DNA of 15,889 nt from JBQTII01 sp052388275 (GTDB lineage Bacteria > Actinomycetota > Actinomycetes > Sporichthyales > Sporichthyaceae): positions 1 to 15,889 of the forward strand of contig JBQTII010000030.1 of NCBI GenBank assembly GCA_052388275.1. The letters are read 5' to 3'. Shown here piece after piece: positions 14,184 through 15,889 of this stretch (position 1 is its first letter; every line of letters begins with the position of its first letter). The notes beneath the pieces are model-generated. The model worked only from the letters and a program-made list of their open reading frames with translations, did not search any database and had not been told where the DNA came from. Both the position numbers and the translations under genes were made by a program.

Positions 14184-14426
14184 GTGGCCTCCGAAAACGA
14201 ACCTCAAGACGAACGTACGGTCCTTGCGACGGCGCTTGCGCTGGCGGGGATCGGGATGCAGAACGCGGTCGCTGCGGTCGGCGGATGCGCCCTCGGGTGG
14301 CTCGCAGATTCTCAGCTAGATACAACCCCGGTTTTCATCCTGCTCGGACTCGTCCTGGGTCTCGCGTGCGGAATTCTCATCACCTGGCGAGAAGTCCGGA
14401 CCTACCTCGGCTCCGCGCCTTCGTGA
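14184..14426 (+). CDS. Small AtpZ/AtpI-family membrane protein
   Basis: The 80-residue product has a short acidic N-terminus (ASENEPQDE) followed by two hydrophobic hairpin helices, roughly 15-38 and 44-66. This two-helix layout and the position at the head of the ATP synthase genes match the AtpZ/AtpI-like family, thought to help with c-ring assembly or Mg import for the F-type ATP synthase. The assignment rests on size, topology and context more than on strong motifs. The GTG start has AGGAGG ending 4 nt upstream, the strongest ribosome-binding site in the window. Reading frames open further upstream lack a site and pass through the leader hairpin. The next gene starts 47 nt after its stop. 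Confidence 0.75.
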   Translation: MASENEPQDERTVLATALALAGIGMQNAVAAVGGCALGWLADSQLDTTPVFILLGLVLGLACGILITWREVRTYLGSAPS

Positions 14427-14473
14427 GGAAGAACCGTGAGCCAAACATTCGCAGACGAGGAGGTGAGGCGAGG

Positions 14474-14866
14474 ATGGAACGCATCGGGTTGATGAGGGCA
14501 AGTACGAGCTACCGGTTCTCCGTCCGCTTCGCCATCATCCTCGGAGTCCTCGGCTTCACCTTCTGCGCCCTCGTCGACGAGTTGGCCATCGGGATCTTCA
14601 TCTGCATCGGACTCGCGCTCGGCTGGCTCAACACGGCGATGATCGTGCGCGCAACGGCCCGATTCGCCGAATCCGGCGAGGCGAGCAAGAAGGGCTACAT
14701 CGGCGGGGTCTTCCAGCGCCTGGCGCTGATCACCGCAATCGCGATGGTGATCATGCTCGCCTACCAGCCCGAGGGTCTCGCGGTGCTGTTCGGCATCGCC
14801 TTCTTCCAGTTCACGATCATCGGCAGCAGTGCCGGGGTCCTTTTCCGTGAGGTGCGCCAAGGATGA
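14474..14866 (+). CDS. atpI: ATP synthase subunit I-like protein
   Basis: This 130-residue protein has four predicted membrane segments (about 15-35, 38-58, 83-100 and 103-122) in two hairpins separated by a charged loop, ARFAESGEASKKG. That matches AtpI, a non-essential helper of c-ring assembly encoded directly before atpB in most atp operons. ATG 14474 is preceded by AGGAGGTGAG and a second purine stretch. A longer frame extends back through the previous gene, but that part is out of register with real coding. The stop overlaps the atpB start by 4 nt (ATGA), so atpB is probably translated by coupling. Sequence conservation in this family is low, so the name rests partly on context. Confidence 0.82.
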   Translation: MERIGLMRASTSYRFSVRFAIILGVLGFTFCALVDELAIGIFICIGLALGWLNTAMIVRATARFAESGEASKKGYIGGVFQRLALITAIAMVIMLAYQPEGLAVLFGIAFFQFTIIGSSAGVLFREVRQG

Positions 14867-15669
14867 TCACGGCATTCAGCCCCCGAATGCAGGACGTGGT
14901 CCTCGCCGCAGAGATCGAGGTCGGCAAGCACCACAAGGTCACCATCGGCGGCGTCGAGCTGCACATCGACACGATTGCCACCACCTGCATTGCCGGTGCG
15001 ATCGTGATCGGGCTGGGCCTGTGGCTGCGTAACACCGTGACCAGCGGCGTCCCCAGCAAGATTCAGCTGCTCTGGGAGTCCGTGGTCGGCTGGGTGCAGG
15101 GGGAGGTCAACAACGCGCTGGGCAAGACGGCACCGTTCGTGGTGCCGCTCGCGGTGACGTTGTTCTTCTTCATCCTGTTCTGCAACTGGGTCGCGATCCT
15201 GCCGGCCCACGAGTACCTGCCGCCCGCGACCTCGGACGTCAACCTGACCTACGCGATGGCCTTGGTCGTCATCGTCTGGGTGCACGTCAACGGCATCCGG
15301 CAAAATGGCGCCTCGTACTTCAACCACTTCGCCCAGCCGTACAAGGCGCTCGTGCCGCTGAACATCATCGAAGAGCTCGTCAAGCCGTTCACGCTGGCAC
15401 TGCGGCTCTTCGGCAACATCTTCTCCGGTGGAATCATGATCGCGCTGATCGGACTCCTGCCGGTCTACCTCGCGCCGCCCGCCTTCAACGCCGTGTGGAA
15501 GATCTTCGACCTCGGCATCGGCCTGATCCAGGCGTTCATCTTCGCGCTGCTGACGATCCTGTACTTCGGTATGGCAGCTGCCGGTCACGGCGACCATGAC
15601 GAGCACGCACACCACGACGACGACGCCCACGGCGGCAAGGACGACGCCAAGGAACTCGCGCACGCCTGA
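14863..15669 (+). CDS. atpB: F-type ATP synthase subunit a
   Basis: Subunit a forms the two proton half-channels beside the c-ring in the membrane. The essential arginine is R181 in LALRLFGNIFSGG (the counterpart of E. coli R210), preceded by NIIEELVKPFTLAL, and the product has five or six hydrophobic segments. The length of 268 aa is normal. The start overlaps the atpI stop. After the last membrane helix the protein ends in a 28-residue hydrophilic tail (241-268) with 7 His and 7 Asp, starting GHGDHDEHAHHDDD. Such a tail is not part of the core fold, and its side of the membrane depends on topology. A 127-bp gap with tandem repeats follows before atpE. Confidence 0.96.
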   Translation: MITAFSPRMQDVVLAAEIEVGKHHKVTIGGVELHIDTIATTCIAGAIVIGLGLWLRNTVTSGVPSKIQLLWESVVGWVQGEVNNALGKTAPFVVPLAVTLFFFILFCNWVAILPAHEYLPPATSDVNLTYAMALVVIVWVHVNGIRQNGASYFNHFAQPYKALVPLNIIEELVKPFTLALRLFGNIFSGGIMIALIGLLPVYLAPPAFNAVWKIFDLGIGLIQAFIFALLTILYFGMAAAGHGDHDEHAHHDDDAHGGKDDAKELAHA

Positions 15670-15707
15670 TGACTTCCGGATCTCCCGGGAATTCGCACCA
15701 CAGCGAC

Positions 15708-15767
15708 TGACAACACAGGGCTTGACAACACAGGGCTTGACAACACAGGGCTTGAAAACACGGAGCC
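15708..15767 (+). repeat. 15-bp tandem repeats between atpB and atpE
   Basis: Three perfect copies of TGACAACACAGGGCT (15708-15722, 15723-15737, 15738-15752) are followed by a fourth at 11 of 15 matches (15753-15767). The junctions create TTGACA at 15722-15727 and 15737-15742, and TTGAAA at 15752-15757, identical or close to the -35 consensus. No -10 box at 16-19 bp follows any of them. The block is AC-rich and G-poor compared with its surroundings and ends 29 nt before the atpE start. Confidence 0.95.
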
Positions 15768-15796
15768 TGACCTAGAAGAGATAAGGAATCGCAGAC

Positions 15797-15889
15797 ATGG
15801 CAGCAGATCCCGCGCTCGTTGAGTCGATCAAGGTCGCCGGCGGTCTCGTCGGTGGTGGCCTCGCACTCGGCGGCGGCGCCATCGGCGCG
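15797..15889 (+). CDS. atpE: F-type ATP synthase subunit c, 5' end only
   Basis: Subunit c builds the rotating proton-carrying ring of the ATP synthase. Only the first 31 codons lie in the window. They read MAADPALVESIKVAGG and then a Gly-rich stretch GLVGGGLALGGGAIGA, matching the first glycine-motif helix of subunit c. The ion-binding acidic residue of helix 2 lies beyond the window edge. ATG 15797 has AAGGA 9 nt upstream. The gene follows the tandem repeat block rather than being packed against atpB, although c is needed in many more copies than a. The repeat region could therefore contribute to its higher expression, which is inference. Confidence 0.9.
   Translation, partial: MAADPALVESIKVAGGLVGGGLALGGGAIGA

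Noticed and set aside
15722..15757. Multiple internal promoters for atpE
   Set aside because: The TTGACA/TTGAAA hexamers lack a TANNNT box at 16-19 bp; reported only as part of the repeat finding.
15708..15767. Tandem repeats before atpE as a CRISPR array
   Set aside because: Units are 15 bp and directly abutting with no spacers and no cas genes nearby.

Overview
The window is a chromosomal segment from a high-G+C Gram-positive bacterium (Actinomycetota). Three things point there: the very GC-rich third codon positions; the frequent GTG/TTG starts; and a gene order that, from memory, matches the conserved actinobacterial block argS-lysA-hom-thrC-thrB-rho-rpmE-prfA-prmC-tsaC-wecA-atp. The long Arg-rich insertion in Rho and the LMW-phosphatase-like gene between tsaC and wecA also fit. 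I cannot name the genus.

Layout. (1) 1-474: a tRNA-Arg(CCG) gene on the minus strand, followed on that strand by two decaying tandem copies of its 3' two-thirds (period 64 bp). A 233-bp divergent region full of inverted repeats then leads to argS. (2) 475-7063: argS, then the aspartate-family genes lysA, hom, thrC and thrB (lysine and threonine branches), all on the plus strand. A 33-bp-arm hairpin lies between argS and lysA. (3) 7064-9570: a 300-bp leader, rho, then rpmE and a clear stem-loop terminator. (4) 9606-14068: release factor RF1 (prfA) and its methyltransferase (prmC); then, after a likely promoter, tsaC, a LMW protein-tyrosine-phosphatase homologue whose catalytic Cys is Ser, and wecA. 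(5) 14069-15889: the start of the F-type ATP synthase operon, with a promoter, a 5'-terminal hairpin, two small membrane proteins, atpB, a 15-bp tandem repeat block and the 5' end of atpE, which runs off the window.

The genes form a housekeeping block. They cover arginine charging beside a cognate tRNA, lysine and threonine synthesis, threonine use in tRNA t6A formation, transcription and translation termination, the first step of cell-wall glycopolymer synthesis, and ATP synthesis. Four gene pairs overlap by 4 nt (hom/thrC, prfA/prmC, tsaC/phosphatase-like gene, atpI/atpB), which suggests translational coupling. The most unusual signals are the Ser-for-Cys phosphatase homologue, the tRNA 3'-fragment array, the large argS-lysA hairpin and the repeat block in front of atpE. 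I see no mobile element, CRISPR array or defence system.
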